64,000 nucleotides of DNA from Cercis canadensis (taxonomy: Eukaryota; Streptophyta; Magnoliopsida; Fabales; Fabaceae), in NCBI GenBank assembly GCA_003255065.1, contig QAOA01004497.1, positions 627,451 through 691,450 of the forward strand, read 5' to 3'. This document shows positions 1-13,328 of this stretch, one piece after another (the stretch's first letter is position 1; each line of letters begins with the position of its first letter). The position numbers were made by a program, and so were the translations under genes. The notes under the pieces were generated by a model. It saw only the letters and a program-made list of their open reading frames with translations, was not told where the DNA came from and ran no database searches.

Positions 1-785
1 TGGAAAAGAAGATACCGCCAGGGGTAGGGAAGTTATCTTGGACAATGATGCAACTAAAGAACTGAAACATTATTTATTTCTTCATTCTCAACTCCAAACT
101 GACGTGTTGATATATAGACTAACAAAGCTTAAAAAATAATGTCAACTATTGATAACTAAAGCAAATAAGTAACCAAGATAAAGGCTACTATTGATAACTA
201 ATGCAGGTAGCAGAAAGATAACTAGTGCATATAAGTAATAGCTAATAAAAGTCCTATGTCTTCATGTTAGCCTTGCATGGAGCTCATGCATAACGTGGGT
301 TGGGCATAGGAGCTTGGGTGCTGACCCGCCTGGTCCTCGTATTAGCTCCGTAAACACACCACCGCATGCTACATGGCCACTATCACCAATAAACAAACCA
401 TCAACGTTTCATTGCATACCAATTGGCATCTGACGAGTCGAGAAGGTCAGCAAGGCTATGAAAACTGTTGTTTCCTAAACATTAGGAGTAACGTTGCATG
501 CATGCAGAACATGGGGTACACGTGACTCGTACTGAGTCAAATGGGCATGGGGTACACATGACTCAAACTGAGTCAACTGGGCATTATCTTCTCTTGAACT
601 TTTTCTAGCTTTTTGTTATCATATTTCTATTATTTTCTTTTACCACATTGTTAATTAGTAGTGCACTTTCATTTCGGCATCTTGTACGTAGAAGTGCCAT
701 GGTGTTTTTTAGTGAGACATGCATATTGACATGCATCTTATACTAGTTGGCATTTTGTATGCTAGACTGGGTGAAAGTGTCGCAG
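1..785. other. Gene-free left edge with a two-copy 36-bp tandem repeat
   Basis: No coding region is recognised here. The one clear structure is a direct tandem repeat of a 36-bp unit at 511-546 and 547-582, each copy beginning ATGGGGTACAC and differing at a few positions. The rest looks like ordinary AT-rich intergenic DNA. Confidence 0.5.
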
Positions 786-1440
786 AGTTTTCCGTGAGCT
801 CTGGTGATTGGAATTGGGAGAGGATTAATCTAATTCTTTTGGAAAAGTTAAGCCTCAAGATTCATGCAATGTTACCACCAACGGAGTGTGAGAGTAATGA
901 CCAAGTCTTCTGGAAAGGAACCACGTCCAATGTGTTTTCTATTAGTAGTGCTTATAAATGCCTTATGGCTAATTCGTGGAAGGATCAAGCAGCTATATGG
1001 AGGAAAATCTGGAATTGGCAGGGCTCGGAAAGAATCAAGTTGTTTATATGGTAGCTCACGCATAACAACTTAATAACTCAGGAGAAGTGCAGTAAATGGA
1101 GTAATATGGATGGGAGCTACATGTGGTGTGAGGGAGTAATGGAGACTCCTCTCAATGTGGTCTGTGATTGTCGTTATGCTTGGCATGTATGGTGCACTTT
1201 TGTAAGACCTTCATGGAGAGCCTGCTTCTTTAACTGGGACGTGCATGAGTGGGTTGAAAATACCTCATGCATGAAATGGGCGATATAAGGAAACCTTGGA
1301 CTCTGATATGGGGTGTTACAATGTGGTTGCTTTGGAATTGGCGGAATTCCTCCTTATTTGATGTTCGTTTTACAAGACACAAAGACCCGTGTATGGTGAT
1401 TCTGAAGTTTATTGACTCTATTTTGAGGGGAGCGACGTGA
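786..1440 (+). pseudogene. Decayed LINE fragment: zinc-binding (zf-RVT) region after the reverse transcriptase
   Basis: The + strand encodes a degenerate match to the zinc-binding region that follows the reverse transcriptase of plant LINE-type retrotransposons. A W.W..I.L......K layout is followed by DQVFWKGTTSNVFSISSAY, AIWRKIWNW and KLFIW, then a TAG stop near 1052. The same frame resumes with MWCEGVMETPLNVVCDC and AWHVW, corresponding to the family's C..C...ET..H....C..A..VW pattern with the His lost. A frameshift near 1280 moves the tail (LIWGVTMWLLWNWRNSSLF, then RFTRHKDP) into another frame, ending in a stop near 1438. The upstream RT and endonuclease domains are absent, so this is a dead 3' fragment. 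Identification is by motif memory, without alignment. Confidence 0.7.
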
Positions 1441-1735
1441 ATGTTGTAAGATAGTATAGCCAGTAGCATTAAAAGTTTCAAAAAAATAAAACACATTTGC
1501 TCTTTCATAATGAAGGTTCTTAATTAACTGCACCTAACCAAGCACTCAAAACAATTTTGTTTGAAAACACAGAAAAGAGATGAAGAAGGAGAGACCTCAT
1601 GTATTTCTTTCCCATCATGATAAGAGGGTTGACAAATGGTGGGCGGCGTTAATGCGACGACTGTGATGCGAATGTTACTTGCAAGTGCAATTCTAGTTGC
1701 ATCACTGGGTTGCTCTTGTTGATGCAGGCTTCCCA

Positions 1736-1766
<31 letters not shown>

Positions 1767-4700
1767 TTCACTCAATCTATGTGTCTCTCTTGGAAGAGTT
1801 GAAGTCGCTTGGCTTCAATGAACACTCAAGGTATTATTCCTTTTTCCTTGCCATTTCATGTGCATGCGCGCATTTTTTTAATATCATCTCATTTATGTTT
1901 GTTAGTTTGACTTAACAAACTCTATTTTGGCAAGAAGAAGCAAGGGAGAGGTGATATTGGTCCAAGGATGGATGAGACAGTACCTCACCTTCCACCTTGC
2001 TCATTACCTTACCTTCCACCTTGCTCAAATGAGGAGCTTGTTACCAGTCCTAATGTACGGAAGAGCCGTGTTATTTATGGTCCCGAGAAGCCTTCTTCAC
2101 TGAAGTCGTATGAGTCTTCTGAAGAGGAGCTTCATGAGAAGAGGCATAAAAAAAAAAAAAGGCTAAAAAGGTTCACTCAGGGAGCTCAAATAAGAAGCAT
2201 AATCCATTTTGGGCTGGTTGAATTTGTAAAAAGAATCCAGTCCATATATTACATTATGGGCCGGACCATCTTTCAATCTCAGTGCAATCCATTTTTTATT
2301 AAGGGCCAGTCCATGTTCACCAAGCCCAATCAAATGACCAAAAAAAAATGGGGTCAAACTATAATTTAACAAAAATATTAAGGTACTATATTATTATTAG
2401 AAAGACCAGGTGCCCAAGTTGCTCATCAAACCATCACAACCATTTATTAGGCTAAATGGATTATTCAATGACGATTTAGTGGCCTTTGCACCGATGTCCA
2501 TTTTGTGCCATTGGCATTGTAGACTTGGCCCTAAAAATATATCATTAAATGAAAGAGTGAACATATAAATATGTCTCTACATTTACAAATAAACTAGCTC
2601 ATATATATAATTAAATGACAATAGATGGATCTAAAAGTAATTCAATGCTTATTAACATCACCAAGTGAAAGGTTGTGTATTTTTATTGAATTCATTACTA
2701 ATTTGATCATGGTGACGTTGAATTAGAAATTGGAGAATGTAAGCATAATGAGAAGAATTGGTCACGGTGAATTAGAAATTGGAGACTAATAGTAAAAATT
2801 ATGTAATTCATAGTGTATTCCTTTATTATCTTAGATTTTATTATTATTAGAATGATTGGTCATAAAACATTAAAAGTTTTATGCAAACTTTAAAAGTTCA
2901 CTAATTACTTGTTCAATTACAATAGATTGTTCTCTATAACTTAATTTAAAATAATTTTGGTCACACTATATGGCTTGCATAATCATTATGTGACTTAGTC
3001 TAAAACAACTTTAAAGTTGGCACTAGCGATCTTAACATTAATTATTATGATAATAAAAATTAAAAAAATTTGAACTAAATGCCTTAATAACTTTTTTTTT
3101 GTTGAAATTCACTATTCAACTTAATTTAATAATATAATGCATATGTGTGAAAATTAAACTGGCCTAATCTTAATAATTTTGGAAGTTACACTTTGATGCT
3201 AGTGACCTTGATCAGTTGTTGCCATCTAACTATGGATTTTCACATCTTACACCCTAATGTAATCACCATGTGATTAAAATAAATAACATGCAATTATATT
3301 TCAATTAAATAAAATTAGCACCAAAATATAAAATCTCATTTCAAATTAATGATAAGTTTTGTTATGTGTCACAATTAATGAATTGAAACTTTTTCAACTC
3401 CTAATTAGGGATTCATTGACTTTAATAGACTGGCTAATACATAATTAGCAAAATTTTATTATTTCTTATTGTAAAAAATATAATTAACTTATGTATTTAA
3501 CTCAATTAATTTTCCTCTCCTTTGAGTCCTTTCCTGTAAGAGAGGATACCAAATTTTACATTACATATGCAATTTTAATAATTGTGGCCCCTTTTGTGTA
3601 AATACTAAATCTTTTCCTCTTCACTTTACCTGAACGTTCTCTCTCATATCTCTCAACTGTCCTGCCACGTGGCATATGTATATTGGGTAACCAGTCAACA
3701 TTGATGACATCATTCCAACTGACTCAATTTTGCCCGGTTATTTGAGACCTCCACTTGGGACAGCACTCTTTATTGGTTAGACAATCAAATCATGTATTCT
3801 CAAGGTAGGATAGATCGTACCAAGAAAGAAAATTGTGAATATTCCATATTCAGCATCAATTAATTCCTCTTAAATATGAGTTAGTTGCTTTTAATTATAT
3901 GAAATCATCATTATCTTATAACTATATATTTTTTTAGGCACCAAACAACTTGTAGTTGAATGATACTAAAGTCGTTCTTAAAACTTTTAAATTTTATGTT
4001 TGAATTCAGAATTGTAGTAAAAAATATTAAAAAAATAATTATCTAACTGATGATATATTAAGTAGGGATTCAAATTTGAAATCTCAATAGCTCATTGAAA
4101 CTTATTTATCTAAATATTATAATTTTTAAAAAATTAAAATAAAAAAAAACAAAACAAAACAAAATCTGCGCACTGGGATCCATGAGACTTTAAACAAAAA
4201 TGGTTTACTAGAGGGTATTGTTCTTTGCTATACTCAAGTGTAAAATCGTAAATGTTTTACTGTACTATTTGAATTCAGATTTCAAGAGGGGACATGCTAG
4301 TTGGCAGCTGGCACATCTCGTGGGCCCTAGTGCACATGTTTTATTTTTATTTTTGTTTTTTTTTTTAAATTTTTAATTTTTATTAAAATGTAAGATTTGG
4401 GTAAATAAGTTAAAAAGTGTAATAATTATGTAAATAAGTTGTCAAATTGTAATATCGAGGTCAATGAGCCGATCTCAATATTTTAGAGTGCTTGTGTGCT
4501 TGTGTATTTTATAACTACATGTTTGATTATGCCACTTGCAAGAATATGAATCCACAAACATTATAAAATAAGGAAGGGGTCGGTTTCATTATTAAAGAAA
4601 AACAAATAAATAAAACGAGTAAAGAGTGGGTCCTTTTAAAGATTGAATTGTACCTAATTCACATTGATAAACTAACCATATTAATTTGCAAAACACAACT

Positions 4701-5073
4701 TCATAAGTTGATATTAATTAATCAACACAAACACATACCACACATTATTATTATTTTGTTTGTCGGAGCTCACAATCTCTCATGTTAACCTAAGCAGTAT
4801 GATCTACGGGTTAAAAATTAAGACCAATTCAATTGCGCTAGTATAAAATAGTGTAAGTCTAAATAATGAATATATAATTATTCTTATGAAAAATATAGCA
4901 ATAATATTTATTTTGGTGTGCAAAAGTTTAAGGTGAAGAAAAACTATCACATTTCAAGGTTAAGACATGTCATAAGCCTCAACGAAAGCTTATAGTAGTA
5001 CTAACAAATTGTCTATTAAAAAGAGATTGCTCGTAGTGAAATTCGAACATAAATCTTATAAACAAAATAATTC
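1441..5073. other. AT-rich intergenic stretch, no gene recognised
   Basis: It contains a (CT)n run at 1736-1760. An unrecognised 133-codon ORF at 1968-2369 carries a lysine-rich patch over an A13 run and is probably not a gene. A G-box-like CCACGTGG lies at 3665-3672, close to a TGACATCA near 3703; this could be an orphan promoter fragment, but no gene follows. A dispersed repeat near 3960-4085 (GATACTAAAGTCGTTCTTA...) recurs near 7725-7830 and 8165-8245. Confidence 0.4.
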
Positions 5074-6172
5074 TATTCTTACGAGCTAAACTAATTCTTG
5101 TTGGCTAAATATAGCAACAATATATACATTCAAATTGTATATCATTTAAATTATTATAATCATAATATGTGTTTAAATAATACAAATACCTTTTGGGTAC
5201 TGCAATGTGAGGTTTTTTGTTTTTTATGTCACCGAGAAATGGAAGCATTCAATTGGATTAAAGCAACTTGATATGGACATTGCTTATTATAAACATTACA
5301 GCTACATGGGTGGGCTAGGATGGTTCTCCTTTACACATTAGAGGGCTCTTGCAGGAGTAATTTGAGGGTTGATACTGACATTAGCTTGGGCCCAGACAGA
5401 TACGTAAAGAATGCTTATTATTAGTTAATAGGCTGCACTCCACTCTAATCTCAACTTCTCACACAATGCACACCATATATAATTCAAAGAGTAAATTACA
5501 AGGGGAACGAAAACAATTTCTGACACTGCCACATCAGCACCAACCAAATGATGACAAGTATATAAGCTTTTCAATGTTCTTTAAGTAAATAACCCAGTTT
5601 TGTGTAATTGTAATTTTATCCACTCAATTATTAAAAAATAAAATTTAGATATATGTGGGTTCAGAANTATTCTTACGAGCTAAACTAATTCTTGTTGGCT
5701 AAATATAGCAACAATATATACATTCAAATTGTATATTATATTTAAATTATTATAATCATAATATGTGTCTAAATCATACAAATACCTTTTGGGTACTGCA
5801 ATGTGAGGGTTTTTGTTTTTTATGTCACTGAGAAATGGAAGCATTCAATTGGATTAAAGCAACTTGATATGGACATTGCTTATCATAAACATTACAGCTA
5901 CATAGGTGGGCTTGGATGGTTCTCCTTTACACATTAGAGGGCTCTTGCAGGAGTAATTTTAGGGTTGATATTGACATTAGCTTGGGCCCAGACAGATACG
6001 TGAAGAATGCTTATTATTAGTTTATAGGCTGCACACCACTCTAATCTCAACTTCTCACACATTGCACACCATATTATAATTCAAAGAGTAAATTAGATGG
6101 GGAACGAAAACAACTTCTGACACTGCCACATCAGCACCAACCAAATGATGACAAGTATATAAGCTTTTCAAT
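5074..6172. repeat. Direct duplication around the N at 5667 (copies 5074-5575 and 5668-6172)
   Basis: The two roughly 500-bp copies align throughout with scattered substitutions and small indels. The left copy is followed by about 91 bp (5576-5666) absent from the right copy, and then by the single N. This is the pattern of two overlapping but unmerged contig ends, possibly two alleles that differ by an insertion, and not of a real tandem duplication. No coding content is recognised. Confidence 0.75.
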
Positions 6173-6339
6173 AGTCCCCAATTCGATATGAAATGAGATT
6201 GTGGACAAATTGAATAAAGCCTAATTCAATTTCATGAAATCTTTTTTAATTGAACTTAATTAATTGTAAATTGATTAATGGAAAGTATAGTCTCAAATAA
6301 TTTCATATTAATTAAGCTTATGCGACTTGAAATTAAATT

Positions 6340-6604
6340 AATTATCATATGTAGTTATTTGTGTCATGAGATTAATTTAAGAGTGAGTTGACATTATTTT
6401 AGTAGTCACCTATAGCTATTTGTGTAGTGAGATTAATTTAGGAGTGAGTTGAGATTAATTTAATGGTCATCAATAGTTTAATGGTCTTGAGTAATCAATT
6501 GAAGTTATTTTTAAATTAANATTTAAGAGTGAGTTGAGATTAATTTAATGGTCATCAATAGTTTAATGGTCTTGAGTAATCAATTGAAGTTATTTTTAAA
6601 TTAA
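6340..6604. repeat. Short tandem repeats plus duplication around the N at 6520
   Basis: Two degenerate units of about 60 bp occur around 6345-6465; they share GTGTMRTGAGATTAATTTA-like and GAGTGAGTTGA-like segments. The segment 6436-6519 is then repeated almost exactly at 6521-6604 across the single N. The second repeat is best read as an assembly join, the first as a genuine local repeat. Confidence 0.6.
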
Positions 6605-7443
6605 GCCACACAACGATTAAACTAAGATATTAAAATGTAAAAATCTCTAGTTAGATGGAACTTCTAAGTTCTACTAAGTAAGAATTTTCACAAAATTTTC
6701 AATTCTCATTCTAGAATTTAGAGAGTTTGTTTTGAAACATATTCTAAAAAAATTTCAGACTTTTGCACATTGCATAATATGTAATAAGCATAATTAATGT
6801 AAATTTAGTTGAGATATTAAAAAAATACTACACCCTTAAAGTACATAAGATTTGATGTTTCTCACCATTCACATATTTTGTATAAAAAAATTATGAAAAA
6901 ATTGAAAGAGTACTATATCAAAATTTATGCATAAATATTCTCAAAATTTAAAATAAAATTATTTAAGCATGCTAAAAGTACAAAATATACATCAATAAAT
7001 AGAATAGAAAAAGTGAGAAGCACTAGTACAAGAAACATGTCAAAACATGAAATGAATAAGCCTCACTTTCTCTCAATCTCCAGAGCAATAGCAAGTAGGC
7101 TTTGTAAAAGAGCACTCACCTTCTCTACCCGTTTTACAGCAATTTGAATTTATTTGACCCGATTTAAACCCTAATAAGTCTCGATTGGGTATTTTCACCA
7201 TTCCTTTATCGTTTTGCTTCACTTTTCACATCGTTTTAGTATGAGTTTCGATCTACAATATCCTAACATCAATCTACATTTTCAACTCCATTTTTTTGGT
7301 ATAAAAGAAAAAGAAACTAGAGTTAAGCTCTAGGAAATCAAAAAGAAATAATCGAAATTAAAGCAATGCTTCATTGCTGAGTGGACGATTAGATAAAACT
7401 GATGTTTAAAATCCTTGATGTAAGGTTTTTTTTTTTCCCTACT
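6605..7443. other. AT-rich intergenic stretch, nothing recognised
   Basis: No ORF, RNA gene or transposon terminus could be supported between the gap-associated repeat and the PPR remnant. Confidence 0.4.
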
Positions 7444-7722
7444 TCAATGAAGCATTTTGTCGAACACCTTACATGCTGAATCCATATCATTGCTACCCTT
7501 GGCAAACATATTAAGGAAGGTAACAAGGGCCTCAAATAACATGTTATTTGCAAAACAAGATATTATAGCAGTCCAAGAAACCAAGTCTCGCTTATTACTC
7601 ATACTCTGAAATATAGAAAGCCCTTTTTTCCACTCCCTACATTTTGAGTAGAGGCTAATTAGCGAGTTGAGGAGAACCAAGTCAAGCTAGAGTCCTGACT
7701 CAATCAAATGGTCTGTGGCCAG
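7444..7722 (-). pseudogene. Pentatricopeptide repeat (PPR) gene fragment, EMB2261-like
   Basis: Read on the minus strand, this encodes PLS-class PPR helices: NSLISLYSKCREWKKGLSIF, then RDLVSWTAIISCFANN, then MDSACKVFDKM. The wording resembles the chloroplast PPR protein EMB2261 (At3g49170) as I remember it. PPR proteins of this class bind organellar RNA. The fragment covers only about two repeats of a protein that is normally several hundred residues long. A TAG stop interrupts the upstream part (SGL*LDLVLLN). Between the FLNMFAKG and MDSACKVF segments, repeats seem to be missing, so an internal deletion is likely. No start, transit peptide or DYW domain is present. It is a dead relic. Confidence 0.75.
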
Positions 7723-8254
7723 GTGATACTAAGGTCGTCCTTAAAATTTGTAAATTTTATATTTAAATTTAAAGTTGTAGTCAAAATATCAAAAATATAA
7801 TTTATATACAAATGTATATAGAAAGCTTGTAAATTTATTATATCTCTAATGTCTGCAACCTTTATACTTCGGAGCAATGATATTACATATCCACAGACTG
7901 TACATTTAGCAAAATCTAAGTTAAACCAAAAAGTTTAAGTTCTAGCACATAGTTTTACAAATAGTTATGCATCATTACTATTTGTGTTTATCGGATAGAT
8001 GTAACAAAATAACATTGTATTGAGAATTTGAGATAATTAATTACTATCACTTTGATTTTAATTTCACTACAAAGTTTATAGTCAGCCTATTGATAGCAAA
8101 GTCATGTCATTTGGAAGACGAGCTAATAATACATTTAAAGACCAATTGAGTGTACTAAACGACCTGTGATCGAGTAGTACTAATGTCATTTTTAGGCTTA
8201 TAAATTTTGTGTTTGAACTTGAAGTCATAGCCAAAGTACTAAAAAGAAAAGACC
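7723..8254. other. Intergenic stretch with a dispersed repeat
   Basis: Two partial copies of the repeat also seen at 3960-4085 occur here (about 7725-7830 and 8165-8245; landmark AAATTTTRTRTTTRAA...AGTCAWA). No gene is recognised. Confidence 0.35.
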
Positions 8255-8675
8255 AAGTGTGTACTTTTGGTTGCTATAGTTTCACTATTCTAAATTTGTC
8301 CTTAGTTTAAAATTCTTTTCAATTGGGTCCTCAATTTATTTTTGTTTATAATTAATTGAGTCATACTGTCACCTAGTATATAATCCCATCTAATTTGTGC
8401 TATGTGCATATGAATTGTACACATGTCACATTAATTATGGTGCATTGGCACCCAACCTTATACATTTGGTAGTTTCACTCAATTTTTAGTTTAATTCCTA
8501 TAGTTTTAATTTTTCAAGTGCATCCCTATAATTTATTTCCATTATTTATAATTGAATCTCTACCATCATCTTTATTATAATTCTGTTTAAATCGTGCAAC
8601 TATGAGACAAATTGCACATATGGCAAGCTATAAATGGTGCGTTGGCACCCAATTTCCTTTTAAATAAAATATCCA
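8255..8675. repeat. Two-unit tandem repeat of about 205 bp (MITE-like)
   Basis: Units at about 8262-8465 and 8466-8670 share an ordered set of landmarks: a TATAGTTT start, YAATTTATTTYYRTT, TATAATTNAAT, a run of ATGTGC/ACACATGT or CACATATGGC, and the closing GGTGCRTTGGCACCCAA. The units are diverged, so this duplication is real and old, unlike the ones flanking N characters. No coding capacity is seen. Confidence 0.5.
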
Positions 8676-10667
8676 CGTGCATGGCAAAGTTGAAACCACT
8701 TATTTTGGTCCAATTAAGCAACATCACATGCCATGCACGTGTGTCATTTTAACCCATTGAAGGAAGCCATTAAAGCCAAGAAACATAACATCATTTTAAC
8801 CCATTGAAGGATGGGCTGAGGTCATGTCCATGGAAGAGAGCTTCAATAAGTGTACTCCAAGATTCAGAACTATTGGCCATGGTGAGAGAAAAGAAAAAAT
8901 GTGCTGTTAGGCGATCGATAAGCTCTGATATCATGAAGAAGCAGTAGCTGAGGTAAAAAGAGATTACTTGTATTGCTGTAATTTCAGTATATATGCATGT
9001 ACAGAAGGTTTGAAATAATTCAAAGGATACAATAACTGAACCACTGTAACAATATTTTAAAAGTTTAAAATAAAGTATAACAAACCCTAAGAATTTTAGG
9101 AAGAGAATGCTTCATCAAAGGAAACATATTAATTGATCAACTCTTTTTTCTTAACAATGAAAAAAAGGTTAAAAAAAATCACAAATCATCTGTCATTAGA
9201 TTCTTCATCTTAAATTTGAGATTTTTTTTTTCTTTCTTTGACATGGACTTAGATATTTCACATTGTCATGACATATATATATATATATATTGCTTAAAAA
9301 TGTTGTAGGGATATAAAGTCTAAAATGGGCAACTTTATGTATATTGTATCTAGCACACAATTTTTATTTATTTTTATTTTGACATGGATTTAGATATTTC
9401 ACATTAAATAACTTAAAAATCTTGTAGAGATAGGATAAGATAAAGTCTAAAATGGGGACACTTTGTAACCCAAAAAATAAAAATGGCTTTTTGAATGTCA
9501 AGATCACAAGGTCAGAAAACAAATGTCAAGACAATGAAACCATGCCACAATTCCAATTAACCATCATGCAAATAGAGAAGGAAATATGTAATCATAAAAC
9601 TGCATTGAATGCCTCATCTACACCATTTTATAGTTGTTCCTCTCAAGTCTCAAGTGCTGTTGCAAAACGTAATGCCTTCCAACTACCTAAGCCTTTGTCT
9701 TTGATCATATACTTTAATTCCTCAACTGTTCTTCATATCATGGATTTAATGGATTCATTCCACCATCCTTTGTGCTTCGTATAAAATTGTGCATTCACTC
9801 ATGATCGAGGCCTAAAATGTTATTCTTGGTCATGTAGGGTCCCAAAGGGCAATTTGTCTCCTAGTGGTCTATTCTTGGTTGTTTTCAAAAGATATAGAGG
9901 ACATAATATCTTCTGAAAGATATTATTTATACACTTCAATCTATACTATTTTCAATACCATGAGCTTTACTTAAATCTAGGTCATTGAGATTTTTATTTT
10001 TATTTTTTTGAGCGGATCAGTTAAAATTATAAGGTGTAAATTAAATTAGAAGCCATAATATATAAAATGATACGAATTTAAGGTGTATGAATAACATTTC
10101 TCTAAAAATCTTAAGTGACTTTCAAACTTAAATTTAGGTCACCTGGCATATGATACTAACTATGAAGAATTTATCGCCCCGTCGCAGAATATGGTTCTCA
10201 ATTTTATTTAATTTTTTGTTGATGAGTATGGTTCTCATTAATGTTATCATGTCATCATAACTTATCAATATACCACATCATTGCTTTCTATTAAAAAAAA
10301 AAAAAAAAACTTATACATTGTGATCATTCATTCATTAGAACAACTTTAGCCAAGTCTTCCCAGACCCCACTTTTACTTTTCTTAATTAGCATTTCAATTC
10401 TTAATTTGTGTTATCTTTAGAGATTAGAGATAAAAATTTTGGCAGTGGTTGTAGTTTTTATATTCAAGTCTGAACTTTCAGTACATAATATCACTTTAAG
10501 CCTAATCCTATTTCATACAATGGTGGTTACCAAATCGCTTTGTTAGTGATCCTAAAGTAGTTAAGATGTCAACCATTTCGTCCAAAAGTAGAGTATAGCT
10601 AACAGCCTAAGATATTCTCTAATTCTTCAGGAGAAAGGTCTTTTTCTTTATTTTTGAAAAAAATATA
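8676..10667. other. Intergenic stretch, no gene recognised
   Basis: It holds an (AT)n run near 9270-9290 and a poly-A near 10291-10308. The only open frame of any length, 110 codons on + at 9452-9784, matches no family I know and is not called a gene. Confidence 0.4.
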
Positions 10668-10921
10668 GAGAGTCGTTATTTGCACACTCAATTTTGTTAA
10701 TTCTACACCCTATTTAATGTCTAAATATAATATAAACTAATTTACCCTCATTTAATATAAAATATTTTTAATCAATTGTAAAAACCCTCATTTAATATAA
10801 AAAATTTTTAGTCAAAGTTAAAAAAAAATTATTTTAATTGAGGATAATTTAGTCTATATCATATTTAGACATTAAATAAAGTGTGACATTCATAAAATAG
10901 AGTGTGAAAATAGTTGCTCCC
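10668..10921. mobile_element. MITE, family A, copy 1
   Basis: A foldback element of about 254 bp. The left end carries CACACTCAATTTTGTTAA and ATTTAATGTCTAAATAT; the right end carries the inverse, ATTTAGACATTAAATAAAG and ATAGAGTGTGAAAATAG. The interior shows the inverted pair ACTAATTTACCCTCATTTAA and TTGAGGATAATTTAGTCTA. It recurs at 17971-18183 and 28293-28524. It has no coding capacity. The target duplication is unclear because the flanks are A/T-rich. Confidence 0.75.
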
Positions 10922-12952
10922 AAAATATATTACTTAGAACTTCTTATCAGTGGTCCTATATATTGTTTTTTTTTTAAAGTTTGATGCNTTTTTTTTTAAA
11001 AGTTTGATGCAACCGAATATTGCCAGTAACAGAAAAATTAATATCAGATAGACTTTCAAATTACTAAAAGAGTACACTTTTAATTAATTTTTAGTGTAAA
11101 ACTCTATAGTATTAATATCAAAATTGATCATGCAGTACTATATATCATTAAATTGAACTGTATAAGGTGGAGTTTTAGTACATTTAGAAGAATTCTTACA
11201 AAATCTATCAAGACAATTTTGTCATTATTATGTTTCTANGACAATTTTGTGATTATTATGTTTCTATGAGATTTTAAATATCAATAATACTACATTTTCA
11301 TGAAAATCTATTTATCACAATATATTTGAAAGTAAAATTTCATCTCTATATATAGATGATATTTTTAGCTTTTCTGAAAATTTGTTTTCATGATCCAAGA
11401 CTCTTCCATACCAAATACTTCCTTAAAGTCATATTTTTGTCCAATAGCTTGTGAATCTAATAGCATATTCTCTAATTTTAGAAATCGGAGAGTTTGTGGT
11501 AGAGTAATATATATATTAATGTTATTCTCAAGGCTTGCGGCTTCTGTGATCGAACTTGGAGTCATAGCCAAAGTACAAGAAAAAGAAAAAAGAAATTGAG
11601 AAGTTTGATGTCAATGGTTCAGTCCCCTTTTCCTTTCCTTATCCTTTGTACCAAGGAAGAAATTAAGAAGCTCAAACCTTTGGACGTAAAAATACCATTA
11701 ATTAGAAATATATATTTATGACCCAAAATTAAGAAACACCACCAGGGTATAAATTTGAAAGAAACTTGCTTTTATATGAGTTGTTATTATACGAATGTTG
11801 AGCTCCAAAATTGACAAATTCTTTCTAATAAGTTGTAAAAATTGTAACACATTGAACAAAATAAAGGCCCCCAAAAAAACTGAACCAAAGTTCACACTTT
11901 GGAGCTAAATAACCTTAAACTCTTGATAAATCTAACATGTCATGTGGGATTGTACTCCAAATACACTCAAAGGGTTGACCAAAATTTTAGTCCCAAAGCT
12001 GATAGTGTAGCAAAATAGATTATAAGCTTACATGCTTTGTGTCTGTACTTTCATATGAGTACGGACATCATAGTCTCATTCTTCGTGAAACTTAATTAGA
12101 GTGTTCATAAAGCATATGCCATGAAGCACACATGCCACAACGTGCAGGTGTGTTCTTAATTTAGTTATAGTGATTTCTTGGATCCAAATTTAAAGTATGT
12201 TAAGAATATGACGTGCACATGGTATATGATACCTAAATGGGATACAAACATTTATTAAAATATGGTTTATGACAAGTTTTAGAGTATTAATACAGCTATA
12301 AGACAAATCAAATAAATCTGGAATTAATTGCATGTATTATTATATGGTATTAATTATATATCTTCCAATCCTTTCATTACAGCATTGTTTTAGTGGAACT
12401 AATCTACAAACTTTATTAATATATATAATGACAAATAACTTTTATCCAATCCATTTCAATCTGGTTATTTAAAATAAACTAAAGGGTTTCCAAATTTCTC
12501 TCTCTCTCTCTCTATATTTTTTAAATATTTGTTGGTGGGAAAGACTACCAGAATTATAAAAATTAAAGGATCTGATTCAAAAGATTATAACAGGTTGTAT
12601 TGGAACTACATTTATAAGCTTAACTCAGGAACCAGCTCATCATTACAAATCTAAAACGTGTCTTGCATGTATACATTTTGATTAAATGGAAGGAATAAAT
12701 GAATTAAGCCATGGTTGACCCTGCAACTCCAAGTTCTTGTAATCACAGTACATTCATTATTCTCGCAAGATTGTATCAATTTGCTTACAAATGAAACATG
12801 TAATGCTTTTGAAAGATAGGAGTACATATTTAGTAAACATAAGGTTTATCATGCATATAAGAAAGAAATTTCCACCAATACATGCTCAATAATATTAATT
12901 GTAATAGAAATTAGTTATTGTTTACTTTTTCTAGGTATAAAGCCATTGGAAC
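10922..12952. other. Intergenic stretch with two very short gap-associated duplications
   Basis: The N at 10988 is flanked by a 22-bp repeat (10966-10987 and 10989-11010). The N at 11239 is flanked by a 27-bp repeat (11212-11238 and 11240-11266, one mismatch). A (CT)n run is at 12497-12513. No gene is recognised. Confidence 0.5.
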
Positions 12953-13328
12953 TCTATAAACTATATATCTTAATGTTCAAACAAGTACATATCTAAGAGT
13001 TGAGGTTCAAGTGTTCTTTTATTAAAGAACTTTAATAGAAATTGTTTATGTTGTCATTGTTAAGAATCGATTCGACTTAAAAATTTAAACTATTAGATAA
13101 AGGTCCAATAATGGTCATGACCCATTTGGCTATCGTCATTGGTGCTAGAATTGAGGATGCTATTTAGCAGAACTCATCAACCCTAGCATACGTCTGGTTC
13201 CTTAGGCTGGCTCGTTCAATATAAGCATTGGACTGCTATGAAGATCCTACATTATCGACTATAGCTCTAGTTGATGCCTTACCACAGAGATGTCAAGCTT
13301 GGAATCTAGGAAGCATGGACATTGACAC
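12953..13328. repeat. Left copy of a direct repeat flanking a hAT relic
   Basis: This 376-bp segment recurs at 14040-14430 in the same orientation. The strongest blocks are GTTCAAACAAGTACATATCT and TTGATGCCTTACCACAGAGA. The copies are clearly diverged, and no N lies between them, so the duplication is biological. It could be the LTR pair of a small element or a segmental duplication. No TG...CA ends or primer-binding site were confirmed. Confidence 0.6.

Noticed and set aside
9452-9784. 110-codon plus-strand ORF in the intergenic region
   Set aside because: No known motif; the length is possible by chance in this much sequence. A protein search would decide.
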